Positions 10,005-20,073 of a DNA stretch of 64,000 nucleotides are shown piece after piece. Origin of the DNA: Adineta ricciae. Its lineage: Eukaryota > Rotifera > Eurotatoria > Adinetida > Adinetidae. The notes beneath the pieces are model-generated. The model saw nothing but the letters and a program-made list of their open reading frames with translations, was not told where the DNA came from and did not search any database. Made by a program: the position numbers and the translations under genes. Position 1 is the first letter of the stretch, and each line of letters begins with the position of its first letter. The stretch is from the NCBI GenBank assembly GCA_905250025.1, contig CAJNOJ010000057.1, positions 1 through 64,000 of the forward strand, read 5' to 3'.

Positions 10005-11565
10005 ATGAGCACCGATATATTTGCGGATCCATCCACTGATGCTAACTATTGGCCACGATTTCTTATGCAACTTTTTATCATACTTGTACTAGTTCGTATC
10101 ATGGGCTGGATACTTGGATTAATCAAACAACCATCGGTAAGGAATTGGCTTCTATATAGTATTTGACTTTCATACGATTTAAATATTTATCAAGGTCATC
10201 GGTGAAATCATTGCTGGAGTGATTGTTGGTCCCTCAGTATTAGGAAATATTGATTTTTGGGCGACGCATATATTTCCTCCATCATCTTGGAACTACTTTA
10301 CATTAGTTGGCAATATTGGTCTTATTCTTTTCATGTTCAACTTGGGCTTAGAACTAGACAAGGGAAAAATTCGACAAGAATGGAAACGGTCGCTTCCTAT
10401 AGCAATTTCTACTATTATCATCCCATATGCATCTGGTGTTGGCTTGTCTATCTACTTGTATGATATCAACAATCGAGATGGATTTGCCGCACCGGACCGA
10501 CCAGCGTTCATCCTATTCATAGCATCAAGCATGTCATTTACTGCTTTTCCAGTTCTTGCTTCGATTCTCACATCGAAGAATTTGATATCGGCCAGAATCG
10601 GTACTCTAACGATTAGTTGTGCAGCCATCGATGATATTATGGGCTGGTGTTCACTAGCTATTGCTGGTGCTTTTGCTAAAGGATCAGGAATCATCGGTTT
10701 ATGGTATGTATAACGATAGAGATCATATACGCATTCTATTCTAATCTATGTATGTGTATACAGGGTCGTGTTGATTGCTATTGGCTATGTCATATTTATG
10801 TTTACAATAGTCAAGTGGACGCTTGCAGCTGTACATAATTTCTTACTGAAGCGCAACAACGAAATGAACAGTTTCTTTCTTATTGGTGTATTTCTTATTT
10901 TGATTGCGTCTGCATTTTTCTGTGAGATACTTGGTATACATTCATTCTTCGGTGCATTCATTGCTGGAATTATCTGTCCAAAATCGGGCAAGTTCAATGC
11001 TGAACTATTTCCTAAAATCGAATTGGTCACTGTTCATTTGCTACTTCCATTATTCTTCGCTGCTAGTGGTATGAGAACAAGTTTAGGATCGTTAGATGAT
11101 AAATTCTACGGCGGTATAACAGTTCTTATTTTTGTTGTTGCTACACTTGCAAAATTTATACCGGCATTCATAATGACAAAGATTACTACACGTGAATCAT
11201 GGAAGTTTTCTGCAGCTGTCGGTATTCTGATGAATACACGGGGTTTGGTTGAGCTCATTGCCTTAAATATCGGCCTTCAACTTCACATTTTATCACCTCG
11301 TCTATTTACCATGTTTATTATCATGGCACTAGTTACAACATTTATGACTTGTCCATTACTATGGCTTGTTTATCTACGAACATATAAACCTGAACCTTTG
11401 ATCAGCAATACCCAGTCGAATAAAATCAATATTCCTGGAAGACGTTATCTTCGAACACATCTGCCGACTACACGTATGAGTAGCGTATTTACCAAGACAG
11501 TCAACTTACCAAGAAAACATTATCTTAAACCATTGCCGACAGTATCAAATTTTACCAAGTACTAA
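10005..11565 (+). CDS. CPA2-family cation/proton antiporter (Kef/CHX/KHA1-like)
   Basis: Three exons, 10005-10136, 10195-10703 and 10764-11565, with introns of 58 and 60 bp, encode 480 residues. The protein is almost wholly hydrophobic, with about 11-12 membrane segments. Family hallmarks are visible: GEIIAGVIVGPSVLG in the second segment, NIGLILFMFNLGLELD, SMSFTAFPVLASIL, and the acidic ion-binding site in SCAAIDDIMGW. FGAFIAGIICP, the conserved GLVELIALNIG and a terminal TM follow. The ISCAAIDDIMGW pattern resembles the Kef, fungal KHA1 and plant CHX group rather than animal NHE or NHA. There is no cytosolic RCK/TrkA-N domain, only a short basic tail. It is predicted to exchange K+ or Na+ for H+ across a membrane. 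Introns show it is a resident nuclear gene even if acquired by transfer. Confidence 0.88.
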
Positions 11566-11965
11566 AATCTGAATAATAATGTACTATTTCTTTGTCAAAA
11601 CTTGTAATTATATTTTTATAAGTGTACATCGTGATCCGATCACATAGTTTCATAATAAATTCTGATTGTATGACTAATCATCTGGCCTTGTCTTTTGAAA
11701 ACATTTTGAACTTTCATTCTGTCACTCTTTTCTGTGAATCCTTGTATGACAGACAAAAAAAAAGAACTGCTACCATCATGCGCGGCTAAGTTTACAATGG
11801 TACTGAATAACATGCCAATTATGTGGAAAGCGATAATTTCTGAGTCAGGTTTAGATTGCTTTTTAACGTGAAGCTGGTTACACTGTTTCAAGAGTTAAAT
11901 ATATACTTTTTATTTTTCTTATGAAAAAGCATACAAAGTACAAATAATAATAAAGTTTTGCTTTG
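11566..11965. other. Intergenic
   Basis: A stretch of 400 bp. An 83-codon minus-strand open frame at 11640-11891 has no recognisable features and is not called as a gene. Confidence 0.4.
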
Positions 11966-12187
11966 TTATTCTATGCGCACAACAGCCACTGCATATTTCT
12001 GTGTTGGAGGTGGCTGTGGCTCCACTTTTTTCTTACCATTACAGGCGGCTCCTATGCATCCAAGTAAACAACATAGGGCGATCAATCCAATCACAATACC
12101 CGCTATTTGACCACCACTAAGTGTAGGACTACTAGCTTGTGATACATAATCTTTAGTACCATTGGCATATAATGGATAATTCATCAT
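11966..12187 (-). CDS. Small single-pass membrane protein, uncharacterised
   Basis: 73 residues from ATG ATG at 12187. There is a short extracellular-type segment with an N-glycosylation site (NGT), one hydrophobic Gly/Cys-rich helix (GGQIAGIVIGLIALCCLLGC), then a basic KKK stop-transfer and a proline-rich tail (PQPPPTQKY). In-frame sequence immediately upstream, back to an AG near 12229, encodes more hydrophobic residues. An upstream exon supplying a signal peptide is therefore possible. It resembles Shisa- or CYYR-type small adaptors in layout only; no family is claimed. Confidence 0.5.
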   Translation of the reverse strand: MMNYPLYANGTKDYVSQASSPTLSGGQIAGIVIGLIALCCLLGCIGAACNGKKKVEPQPPPTQKYAVAVVRIE

Positions 12188-12746
12188 CAGGATAAAAATG
12201 ATAGGGATGACGACTAGGCAAGAATACTAAATATAGACAGCTAATAAACTTTTATCTGAAATTCCTACTTGAATATCGTGAAGTAGGCATCAGCTTGTAT
12301 GAACTACGCTGCTTTGTTGAAAACTGTGTGTCACAGGAAGCCTTCTGTTTTGTATAGTAGTCTTATATAATATAATCGTCGCCTTATATTAGCTGAAGAA
12401 CAAGCGTTGGAGCAAGTTTGGTTATTTCCAAACACACTATTGCTTTCTTTTATGATATGTACATATGAGATGATTATTCCACCGATAAAGTATATATCAG
12501 GTGTTTGTACAGATTTAAAACTACTTCCGATTGCATAATTATAAGCTTTTTTCTTCGTCGAAAACATATATATCCTTGAATATTCTTCCCTTTGACATAC
12601 TATACTCGTAGTTTCAAATAACAGTAATCATTCTCCTGAATGTCAACAACCATGGTAAACTTCTTCAGAAGCAATAAAAGTTTTTCGTTTATTTCATCTT
12701 CCGTATAAAATACATTCTAATAACGTTTTCTGTTTCTTTCAGTCAC
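12188..12746. other. Intergenic
   Basis: A stretch of 559 bp. One 78-codon minus-strand open frame at 12331-12567 lacks family features and is not called. Nothing else was seen. Confidence 0.4.
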
Positions 12747-13379
12747 TTAAAAAGGTGTTACTGGTCGTTCATTGAGATATTTTCTTATGTTGGAATTGCT
12801 GTTCACCATATCAAGCGTAGGTTTAAAATGAGCATCCAATGAACTTTTCATATTTGGCATACTTTTAATAATTCGTTCAATTGAAAGATAAACGTATAAA
12901 TCAGCCCACGATAAATTACTACCCACAAAATATTTTGTATCTCTACTATAGGCTTTCTTCAAGATCATTAGTCTGTTGACATATTTGAACAAATCGCCAT
13001 CGGTAAATCGTTTGATTTCTTCCGTTTTTTTCTTCTGGTCTTTCTCGAACAAGATCTTACTGTGAAATACATCGTTCAAATCGCGTTGAGTATCAGCAAC
13101 AGCATCGATCTTAGCTGATTCAAGATTATCTTTACCAGCCAAACCATTCTCGCGTGCAACATAACGAGAAATAGTTAACGATTGTGGTATTTGAGTTCCA
13201 TCGGGTAGTTCAAGTACGGGACATTGACCAAGTATCATTTTGGGTTTGTATTGAGGCCATTCCTTATTTTCAAAACGAACATCATTCCATGGTCGACCCG
13301 CAGCAGCAAATATCAAACGAATAAGCTCAGCGCGAGCTTGTAGATTAAAATAATATAATTTGAGGGTACTGTTTGCCAT
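12747..13379 (-). CDS. Glutathione S-transferase, sigma-like
   Basis: Intronless, 210 residues from the ATG at 13379, the normal GST length. The N-terminal thioredoxin-like domain has LKLYYFNLQARAELIRL with the catalytic Tyr at the first strand. It also has the GQCPVLELPDG cis-proline loop and the glutathione-binding QS of IPQSLTISRYVA. The C-terminal helical domain includes FVGSNLSWADLYVY, the conserved N-capping box region with its Asp. The pattern matches invertebrate sigma GSTs and haematopoietic prostaglandin-D synthase. It would act in the cytosol in conjugation of lipid peroxidation products. Confidence 0.92.
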   Translation of the reverse strand: MANSTLKLYYFNLQARAELIRLIFAAAGRPWNDVRFENKEWPQYKPKMILGQCPVLELPDGTQIPQSLTISRYVARENGLAGKDNLESAKIDAVADTQRDLNDVFHSKILFEKDQKKKTEEIKRFTDGDLFKYVNRLMILKKAYSRDTKYFVGSNLSWADLYVYLSIERIIKSMPNMKSSLDAHFKPTLDMVNSNSNIRKYLNERPVTPF

Positions 13380-13731
13380 GTATAAGACAGGTTAAAGCCA
13401 CAACGAAAAAGAGTAGATTTTAATACGACGTTACGACCTACTTTATTATTGTACAATTGCACACCAATGGCAAGGAATTTATGAGTTTAGAGAAAGCATT
13501 TTTGAGCTAGATTTCTATTTATATTCGATATATAGTGCATCTCAAAATCAATCCCGAGGTCCACAAGTAAAAGTAACCTGACAACATATAGATGTCGTTT
13601 AGTGACATTGGATCTTAAATAGGTTTTTAGAAAATGAGATGAAAAGAGGATAATATAGTATATGGTGCAAGTAACAATAAAGGTGAAGAGGTACCACTTT
13701 CAATTACACACGTGAAAACGACGGTTCAATT
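13380..13731. other. Intergenic
   Basis: A stretch of 352 bp, AT-rich, with no feature recognised. Confidence 0.4.
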
Positions 13732-14697
13732 TTACGATCGATATCGTCCATGGATTGTTGGACCTACTCGACGTGATGGTCTACTCCATAGAATACGAAG
13801 ATGCGGAGAATAGAATGTTTGGACAGTGCTTACACCGATGAAAGATAAGATAAAAGTCAACCATATCACATAGTTTTCCCACCAACTCACGTATCCAAAC
13901 AAGTAATACACAACGGTTGTACTGCACGCTGGTATACCAAATATCACGATGAAAATAATCAGCCAAACGATACGCCGTATGACTGTCATATCTCGCTTGA
14001 TTCTTGTATGCTGTCGATGTGTAAAATATAGAGAATTACGACGTATAAAGTATATTGTGTATAGATAGGTGGCTATTGTGGGCGAAATTGGTAGAATCCA
14101 AACAAGAGCAGCTGCTACGATCATTCCAGACCAATTTGTAAATTGAACTTGGCAATGATAATCGTTATACTGATATATGTTCGCGAGAATTAGGGGTAAC
14201 GGTTGAAGTAAACTTAACAGCACTTGGATAACTATGCCAATTAGACACCAATTGATATTTTGATAGATTGCGGGACTAGTATAACATATGATACGCAAGC
14301 AGCGATGAAAAGCTTGAAACGTGGTCGAATACAGTGAACATATAAGCAAAACATTCGATAGATACGCATTGAGACGACACCATAATGTGTCGTACTCTGT
14401 TTGAAATACATTCGGATAAAAATGTCCTTTGACCATTGAAATAAACATATCAATACAGAAACAATTAAATATAAGTATACTTGCGTACATATTCACGCTA
14501 AGAAGAAACAAAACTTTGTGCTCTGGCTTGGTTAACAATCGACGTAGAAGAATCCAAACAATAAACAAACATGTTTTGCAAATTGCTATGACACAAAAAG
14601 CAATAGCTACGAAGTCTAATATGATGTTTGGAACGAGCGGATAACTTGAAGAAACGATGTATTCGGTAATTGAATGATTGATTGTTACTGTAAACAT
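13732..14697 (-). CDS. Rhodopsin-type GPCR, divergent (HRC in place of DRY)
   Basis: Intronless, 321 residues from the ATG at 14697 (MFTVTINHS, with an N-glycosylation site). Seven hydrophobic segments are visible: IILDFVAIAFCVIAICK, VLFLLSVNMYASILIF, a Cys-bearing TM3 (CRLNAYLSNVLLICSLYSTTFQ), and four more. The TM3 end reads FHRC where classical receptors have DRY. CQV in the second extracellular loop provides the disulfide partner for the TM3 Cys. The C-terminal tail is short and basic. It belongs to the large set of short orphan rotifer-type receptors; the ligand is unknown. Confidence 0.78.
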   Translation of the reverse strand: MFTVTINHSITEYIVSSSYPLVPNIILDFVAIAFCVIAICKTCLFIVWILLRRLLTKPEHKVLFLLSVNMYASILIFNCFCIDMFISMVKGHFYPNVFQTEYDTLWCRLNAYLSNVLLICSLYSTTFQAFHRCLRIICYTSPAIYQNINWCLIGIVIQVLLSLLQPLPLILANIYQYNDYHCQVQFTNWSGMIVAAALVWILPISPTIATYLYTIYFIRRNSLYFTHRQHTRIKRDMTVIRRIVWLIIFIVIFGIPACSTTVVYYLFGYVSWWENYVIWLTFILSFIGVSTVQTFYSPHLRILWSRPSRRVGPTIHGRYRS

Positions 14698-15086
14698 TGA
14701 ATTCCGGTATTTCACGACTTAGACGTACTTTACTGTCTGCAAGTGTGAATTTAACAGGTTCTTTTAAAGACATATTCGTTGATTAGTAATTTTAGAAGTG
14801 CTAGAGCTATACGTTCTCATTTGGAGAATATGAGTGGTGTCTTTCTTAGAGATTACATATAGTTTATGATGGACTAGATTCTGTTGGATGGAAAATATGC
14901 GAGAATATGATTGTAATGAGATTGTGAAATAGAATCTTGAAATGTTATATGAAATGTTCAGTAGAAGAGAAAATTACATAGGACGACATTACGCAATGAA
15001 ACATCTCATAATGCGGAAGAAAGTCTGCTTTTCCCGGATATCGTTTTCTTCATGATTTTTTGCTCAATCCTTGCCGTAGCGTTCAC
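14698..15086. other. Intergenic
   Basis: A stretch of 389 bp containing the GPCR 5' region and the 3' flank of the hydrolase gene. No coding feature is supported. Confidence 0.4.
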
Positions 15087-16319
15087 TTATTCCATTATAT
15101 GAGACTGTTTATCTAATGACAAAGCTTCATAGACTAATGTCATGATTTGACCATATTTTCCAGTTTCATATTTTTCACCATCGAACACTCCGTTCCTGCA
15201 TGGCGTATGTCGTTTATTTGTCAGCAGAACAATTGCCAATGAATATTTGGGATCAATAACCGAACAATTGCCTGTCCATCCTGTATGACCATAGGCATCT
15301 TCAGATGCATGCAAACCAAACCATTTTAAGGACTTATTTCGATTCAACCGCCATCCCAATCCATACGATGGGTCGCCTTCATACGGTTTAACAAAAAGAT
15401 CTTGGACATGTTTGCTCCAAAACCGAATATTACCATATATACCGTTATTTAACATAATTTGACAAAGTATAGCCATATCGTGTAGATTAGAAAACAGACC
15501 TGCATGTCCTGCAACACCATTGAGAGAATAATAAGCTTTCTCGTCATGAACTTGCCCTTGTAAGACATGTGTGCAGACATGAGGAAAAGTTATACTACCA
15601 CCACGCGTGTTTCCTTTCACTTCCGTCGCAGCAAAATCAGATTTGTGATATTGTCCTTGTTTAAGTGGATTGAATAATGTATGTGCTAAACCTAGCGGTT
15701 GATATATATTCTTCTTCACATATTCATCAATGGACATTCCGCTATTACGTCCGACCAGTATACCCAAGAGCATATAATCAATATCCGAATAAACCGGTAA
15801 ATGACCAGCACCTCTTGATCGTTCGAATCCGACTTTTGTCAAGATGATTTCTTCAGTTCGATGTTTCTCTAGTGAATATAAATCTGATGGCACTTTGCTT
15901 GGATCGTAAAATTCAATACTTGAAGCGTAACCCGCTGTGTGTGTTAACAAATCTCGAACTAGCCTTGTTTCGCGATATTCATTTTCAGGATTACATCCAC
16001 AATATTCTGGTAAATATTTATTGATTGGATCGTCGACATTCAGTTTTCCTTGTTCAACCATTTGCATCAAAGCATAATTTGTTGCGTACATCTTCGTCAA
16101 CGATGCTAGATCAAACATTGTGTCCAATGTTAGTAGTTGTGGTTCAGCAAGAAGTGTTTCATTTTCATCGTATTTTAGTTTATGACCGTAGACAGTCTCT
16201 TTAAGTATTTGACCATGTTGAACTACAACAAGGGCAGCACCGGGAAAGCCTTGTTGGATTTCTTGATTGATGAAATCGTCGATTAATTGTTCATTTATAA
16301 TACTAGTATTTGACTCCAT
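15087..16319 (-). CDS. Beta-lactamase-fold serine hydrolase (class C/EstB-like)
   Basis: Intronless, 410 residues from the ATG at 16319. The catalytic SxxK is Ser73-Leu-Thr-Lys76 in FDLASLTKMYAT. The second motif is Tyr177-Ser-Asp (VYSDIDYMLLG), and the KTG-equivalent is HTG in GHTGWTGN near residue 348. The layout matches PF00144 esterases, D-aminopeptidases and 6-aminohexanoate-dimer-hydrolase-like enzymes rather than true antibiotic-hydrolysing lactamases. There is no signal peptide, so it is probably cytosolic; the substrate is unknown. The lack of introns and bacterial-type relatives make horizontal origin plausible. Animal LACTB-like proteins are an alternative ancestry. Confidence 0.86.
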   Translation of the reverse strand: MESNTSIINEQLIDDFINQEIQQGFPGAALVVVQHGQILKETVYGHKLKYDENETLLAEPQLLTLDTMFDLASLTKMYATNYALMQMVEQGKLNVDDPINKYLPEYCGCNPENEYRETRLVRDLLTHTAGYASSIEFYDPSKVPSDLYSLEKHRTEEIILTKVGFERSRGAGHLPVYSDIDYMLLGILVGRNSGMSIDEYVKKNIYQPLGLAHTLFNPLKQGQYHKSDFAATEVKGNTRGGSITFPHVCTHVLQGQVHDEKAYYSLNGVAGHAGLFSNLHDMAILCQIMLNNGIYGNIRFWSKHVQDLFVKPYEGDPSYGLGWRLNRNKSLKWFGLHASEDAYGHTGWTGNCSVIDPKYSLAIVLLTNKRHTPCRNGVFDGEKYETGKYGQIMTLVYEALSLDKQSHIME

Positions 16320-16619
16320 CGATTGTGTACTTCGACGATTTCAACTTCAAAATATTTATCTTGAAAGTGACAACGAAGACAAAGAAGTTACGAATGGTAG
16401 ATGTCTTTTTTTCATAAGATAGTATAAAAATAAAGACACCCGTCTCTATTGGTTCACCGTCGATATCTGTGATAAAGATATTGCTATCAGACACGCGTCT
16501 TCTTGAGAGAGCAACGACCGAAATACAATATCGTATCGTTTGCTTGAATAATGACACTAATGATAACAATGAAATCTATCAAAATATGATTAAACTACAT
16601 CGTTGAATTGTCACTGACG
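16320..16619. other. Intergenic
   Basis: A stretch of 300 bp upstream of the hydrolase. Minus-strand open frames here have no family features. Confidence 0.35.
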
Positions 16620-17060
16620 TATACACATTTATTGATAACGATGATACAATAGTATGCCTGGTCATCTTAGGATCACTTGCAAAACTTTTCGTTCCATGTA
16701 TACACGGTATTCCATAAATAGATTCAATTTTCATCTTCTGTGACAAAATAAATCAAGACGACGAATGGGCAAAAAATAAAAGGTGTTTTTACTGATATCA
16801 TGAACATCTATCTCCAATTACAAGAAATAACTGGTCAATATGAGCGAAATACCGTACCAATGAGTTTGTTCCATCCGGCAAAAGGTTAGACCAGTTAGAT
16901 CCATCATTGAAGCATACGCAGGTTATCAAAGAGTGATTTCTAGAATGCTAGGCGTTCTTTCGAATATGCTGTTCAAATTGGACAACAGACACTGCCATTA
17001 ACTCACCTACAATCTGCAAAGTTACATAAAGAACCTTGAAAATCGCAGAGGAAAACTGTA
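16620..17060 (+). pseudogene. Pseudogene fragment of an ART-TPR gene, catalytic domain deleted
   Basis: Conceptual translation from about 16630 gives YTFIDNDDTIVCLVILGSL, then FVPCIHGIP, IDSIFIFCDK and KGVFTDI, then LDQLDPSLKHTQVIKE. These parallel the N-terminal region of the ART-TPR gene at 5106 (SGSLSQTIIPCIHRAP, VYIFCANK, KGIFTDI, VDRLEPSFMYTQLLKE). After one or two frameshifts the text jumps directly to a TPR-like piece (FEYAVQIGQQTLPLTHLQSA). The ART domain with its R-S-E residues is missing. Several stops interrupt it. It is a decayed, internally deleted relative rather than an exact copy. Confidence 0.75.
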
Positions 17061-17556
17061 TCGCGTATATTTTTAAGCGACAATGGAGAAAAACGTGTGA
17101 AACATAGTTTTTATTCCGCAGTAGTTATAGTTATTGTGTCACACAATAAAGCAGTACTTGATTTATAACACATAACATATATAGCATTGAAATATACAGG
17201 ATTTCTAACCCTTTATACGTGCTGTCGATAGATGTTTTAGGAGAATTATGCTTTCGATGTGTGCATTGTTTTCGAGAAGTCTGTTATCTGCAAAATGATA
17301 ATTTCTACTGGATTAGAGTTTCACAGGTATTTTGTAACGTCAACTGGATGGCATCTAGCAGCGACATCAATCGAATACTCATTTCTAACGGTCGAACTTT
17401 TTTTGACTAATCAAAAGCGAAGCAAACGAAACGTAAATCATGCTCTGTTAAACATCTGCTGTTGACACACTATGATACTGATATAAGCGAAGTAAGATAA
17501 CTCTACTAGTATTGTAAAGAACACTTCATCATTGCGTTCAAATCATTCCTGCATAA
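17061..17556. other. Intergenic
   Basis: A stretch of 496 bp. Short plus-strand open frames at 17219-17465 have no recognisable content. It may include further decayed pseudogene sequence. Confidence 0.35.
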
Positions 17557-19098
17557 ATGGCCAGTGCAATCGCATCGAATCGATGTTCAATCTGTGAAAA
17601 AAATGCAGCTATGTGTAACTGTGTCGGATGTCAAGCATTCTTTTGCATAAAACATTTCAATGAACATCGACAACAATTATCTTTACAATATGATCAGGAT
17701 GTAATAGAACCTTGCGATCGATTAGTTGAACAAATCAATCAGGCGCAGAATTCAAACGATACCTCGTTCGAACACTTCGTCACTATCGATCAATGGGAGG
17801 CTTCGACGATGGATATAGTAAAAAGAACAGCGAATAGAGCTCGTGAGCAACTCACTCGATTGCTCGACGACGAGAAAGAGTTGCTAAGAAAGCAATTTGA
17901 CAGGTTAACACAAGAAATTCGTCGACAGCGAGAAGAAGATGAATTTGCTGAAGAAGACATAACAAGATTTCGAACGAAGATCAATAAATTGCAGCAAGCC
18001 CTTCAACAATCAGCTCAACCAAACAATATTAATGTAATCGCGTCACAACTTGGTCAGGTTGATTGGAATCATCTCATCTATGTTGAGAAACAACCAGAAA
18101 AGAGTAGAAAGAAAAATTTTTAGCCATCAAGTTTTAAAGCATGAACAATCCGTTTCATTCTAGTATTACCACGTTCGACTTGCATCGATTTCAATGCCCA
18201 ATGGATCAAAGATGGGCTAACGGTAGCCGGTGGCAATGGACGAGGCGAAAAACTGAATCAATTGAATGCACCACAAGGAATCTGTGTTGATAACGACGAT
18301 CAGAGCGTGTATATCACTGATTGGTGCAACCATCGCATTGTTCGATGGAAACCGAATCAAACAGCAGGACAAATCGTTGCTGGTGGAAATGGAGCGGGAA
18401 GTGGACCAAATCAACTTAATAATCCGCTAGATGTTATTCTCGATCACGAAAGAAACAATTTTATTATTTGTGACTCTGGAAATAAACGAATTGTCAGATG
18501 GCCTTGTCGAGATGCACATAGCGGACAAACAATAATTTCGAACATCGATAGTCGAGGTTTAGCGATAGATGATAGAGGATATCTTTACGTTTCTGACTAC
18601 ACAAAGAATGAGGTGAGACGCTGGCAAATAGGCGAAGTTGAAGGCACTTTAGTTGCTGGTGGCAATGGGAGAGGTCGCGCACTCAATCAACTAAATGGTC
18701 CGCAAGGCATATTCGTGGATGAGGATCATTCGATATATGTATCCGATATGAATAACTATCGTGTTATGAAATGGACAGACGGAGCAAAAGAAGGGACCAT
18801 CGTAGCAGGCGGTCAAAGTAAAGGAGATGACCTTACACAATTGTCATCACCTTATGGAGTGGTTGTCGATCGGTTGGGAACGGTCTACATTGTAGATTGT
18901 GGCTGCTGTCGAATCGTACGATGGTGCAACGGATCGAAAGCAGGTAGTATAGTTGTGGGTGGTAATGGCTGTGGAGATAAAATAAATCAACTGAACTATC
19001 CAACAGGGTTTGCTTTTGATCGATTCGGTAATATCTACGTTTCGGACAATGGGAATAACCGAATACAAAAATTTAATATCTATTCCAATTCATGCTGA
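17557..19098 (+). CDS. B-box zinc finger, coiled coil and NHL beta-propeller protein (TRIM-NHL-like, no RING)
   Basis: Two exons, 17557-18103 and 18164-19098, with a 60-bp intron that restores one frame (493 residues). The N-terminus has a B-box-type cluster: CSICEKNAAMCNCVGCQAFF, then CIKHFNEHR. A charged coiled coil follows (about residues 80-165: AREQLTRLLDDEKELLRKQF). The C-terminal part has six NHL blades with the repeated signature VAGGNG...NQLN.P.GI.VD....YV.D..N.RI.RW. There is no RING finger, so ubiquitin-ligase activity is not implied. NHL propellers bind RNA or protein. An AATAAA-type signal lies near 19143. Confidence 0.88.
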
Positions 19099-19434
19099 TA
19101 ATTTATCAACTTCGTGATTTTATGTTTTTTTAATGTTATGCAATAAATATCATGAACCTTTGAGGACATATCGATACAAAATTTCCTACAGACTATGAAT
19201 TGTTTATCTCGGAAAAAATCAACAAGAGCAATATAAGATTTCTACTAAATTTGACATCAGCTGGACATTTTCCTTTTCCAGAATGTTGCAAAACGTCTAT
19301 TCCTGGTTTCTACTATTATGAAAAAATAGGGAAAACGTATTTGTCAGTCTATAATTAGTTTATTCATTATGGTGAGATATAGATATGGAAAATGGAAAGA
19401 AAACTTTTAGGGACGTTTGTTTGTGGCAAACTTT
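19099..19434. other. Intergenic
   Basis: A stretch of 336 bp between convergent genes. Nothing is supported beyond probable 3' UTRs. Confidence 0.4.
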
Positions 19435-19713
19435 CTATTTCTTTCCGATGAAACAGCCAATACCCGATCCGCCTCCATTGGCACATCGACTGCAAATACA
19501 AACAGGTCGTCCCCCTCTCTTCTGGCAAGTTCCAGTGCCACAATTTTGCGAGCAACAAGCACCAATACATAGCTTCGCTGCGACTTCACTCAAACCCCAG
19601 ATATCCATGCGAGCACAAACAGAGAAAATATCGTTATCACGTTTGGCTCGAAGCAGCGGATCGGCATTCACAGCAAGTAAGTAGACCAAGAATACAATCA
19701 ATAAGCAAAGCAC
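19435..19713 (-). CDS. Defensin-like secreted cysteine-rich prepropeptide; apparent start codon is GTG
   Basis: A 92-codon frame that begins like a signal peptide (LCLLIVFLVYLLAVNA), followed by a short pro-segment ending in a dibasic KR site and a mature region of about 65 residues with ten cysteines. The core order C...CxxxC..C....C.....CxC (LCIGACCSQNCGTGTC, VCICSRC) resembles CS-alpha-beta defensins. The extra CC and terminal Cys are unusual. The first codon of the signal peptide is GTG, no in-frame ATG precedes it, and a TATA box lies 31 bp upstream. Either the start codon has mutated, a non-AUG start is used, or a 5' exon was missed. A likely role is an antimicrobial peptide; this is inferred. 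Confidence 0.6.
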   Translation of the reverse strand: MLCLLIVFLVYLLAVNADPLLRAKRDNDIFSVCARMDIWGLSEVAAKLCIGACCSQNCGTGTCQKRGGRPVCICSRCANGGGSGIGCFIGKK

Positions 19714-19743
19714 TTTTTGAATATCTCACGATAAAACGTCTGA

Positions 19744-19751
19744 TTTATATA
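19744..19751 (-). promoter_or_regulatory. TATA box candidate for the defensin-like gene
   Basis: TATATAAA on the minus strand, 31 bp before the first signal-peptide codon at 19713. The expected transcription start would be near 19715-19722, leaving almost no leader. Confidence 0.4.
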
Positions 19752-20073
19752 GTTGATCACGATTGTAATTAAATTCTATTCATCATTCTCAACGTCAATC
19801 AAATTCAAATTTAAATAAAAGTACCTGTCGCGTACCTATGCAAGAACTGAGCTAGGAGCATATTAAACATTGGTACGTAGTGAATATGTATACCTACACA
19901 ATATCGATGCATTTCATAGCAACACTTTTATCATCAACACGAGGCATCCGTACTTTACCATGACAGTGTATTATTGCGCAATTCATTTGTCACGTTATTG
20001 CAAAAGCCGGCAATATAAAATAAATTGAATAAAAGAAAGAACTGTGATTAGTTTTTTCTGTACGCGGTTAATA
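19752..20073. other. Intergenic, divergent promoters
   Basis: A stretch of 322 bp between the divergent defensin-like and RNA-ligase genes. No coding feature was seen. Confidence 0.4.

Noticed and set aside
15087..16319. Antibiotic-resistance beta-lactamase
   Set aside because: Motif set and cytosolic nature fit EstB/LACTB-type hydrolases; nothing shows antibiotic hydrolysis.
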